Source: Sphingomonadales bacterium (GTDB lineage: Bacteria > Pseudomonadota > Alphaproteobacteria > Sphingomonadales > Sphingomonadaceae). From it: a stretch of 35,549 nt of DNA. The position numbers were made by a program, and so were the translations under genes. Where the stretch lies: contig JAIXQY010000030.1 of assembly GCA_027485485.1 (NCBI GenBank), positions 1 to 35,549 of the forward strand, read 5' to 3'. The notes below the pieces were generated by a model. It made no database searches. It was not told the DNA's origin and worked only from the letters and a program-made list of their open reading frames with translations. Shown one piece after another: positions 35,392 through 35,549 of the stretch (position 1 is the first letter of the stretch; each line of letters opens with the position of its first letter).

Positions 35392-35549
35392 TCACTCTGC
35401 CGCTGGCAGGTAAATCTCCCCGCCCTTGGCCCGGAACTCGGCGCTTTTTTCGGCCATGTCGGCTTCCAGCATCGCGTCGGTGTTCTGCTTGGCCACTTCA
35501 TCGCTGGTCCACGCCTGCTTGTGCCGCTCGAACTTCTCGCCCACCGCGC
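35392..35549 (-). CDS. C-terminal end of an unidentified protein (cut by window edge)
   Basis: The last 51 residues of a CDS running off the right edge (AVGEKFERHKQAW to MAEKSAEFRAKGGEIYLPAAE, then TGA). The final 20 residues resemble the C-terminus of ThiC (MAxMSxxFRxxGxEIY), but the CxxCxxxxC cluster motif of ThiC that should lie just before is absent (VGEKFE instead), so I leave it unnamed. It is probably co-transcribed with the small membrane protein that starts four bases after its stop. Confidence 0.6.
   Translation of the reverse strand, partial: AVGEKFERHKQAWTSDEVAKQNTDAMLEADMAEKSAEFRAKGGEIYLPAAE

Overview
This 35.5 kb window is high-GC chromosomal DNA from an alphaproteobacterium, most likely a member of the Sphingomonadales. 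The evidence is the FixJ-linked ccoNOQPGHIS cluster, a secreted protein with a sphingomonad-style PEP-CTERM tail (PEPxxWAMLIAGFG), a Coq4 homologue, TrmL, class I aspartate aminotransferase and alphaproteobacterial-type palindromic intergenic repeats. Genus assignment is inference. I saw no rRNA, tRNA, CRISPR array, IS element or intact prophage.

Region 1 (1-8.5 kb) is a microaerobic respiration module. A 5'-truncated FixJ response regulator on the + strand converges on a minus-strand operon reading ccoN-O-Q-P-G-H-I-S: cbb3 oxidase subunits, then assembly and copper-loading factors. A tiny Cys-rich exported protein is translationally coupled to the end. ccoQ, ccoS and the Cys-rich gene are too short or mis-started in the ORF track and were read directly from the DNA.

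Region 2 (8.6-16.9 kb) holds a RimK/GshB-like ATP-grasp protein, a PEP-CTERM protein with a dyad-covered promoter, aspartate aminotransferase plus trmL, and an ABC ATPase followed by a 1194-residue ABC-permease/M1-peptidase fusion. Two clusters of palindromic repeats lie in the gaps after trmL and after the peptidase gene.

Region 3 (16.9-26.4 kb) is a minus-strand transcription unit of membrane fusion protein, RND pump, DUF445 protein and GNAT acetyltransferase, with a dyad over its probable -10 region. It is followed by a metallo-beta-lactamase-fold hydrolase, an SDR and an MFS transporter.

Region 4 (26.3-30.8 kb) is the most interesting locus: a complete Anbu (ancestral proteasome-like) operon. 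In transcription order it encodes a circularly permuted ATP-grasp ligase, an alpha-E (DUF403) protein, a transglutaminase-like protease, the Anbu peptidase and a small triple-helix membrane protein whose start overlaps the anbu stop codon. This set has been proposed to build and process a peptide or amide product whose nature is unknown; the coupled membrane protein is a possible extra component.

Region 5 (30.8-35.5 kb) has radC, two exported hypothetical proteins, Coq4, a lone protein resembling phage T4 gp19 tail-tube proteins, a membrane-anchored GGDEF protein, a small membrane protein and the C-terminal end of an unidentified gene. Many + strand ORFs in the track opposite the minus-strand operons are GC-rich shadows.
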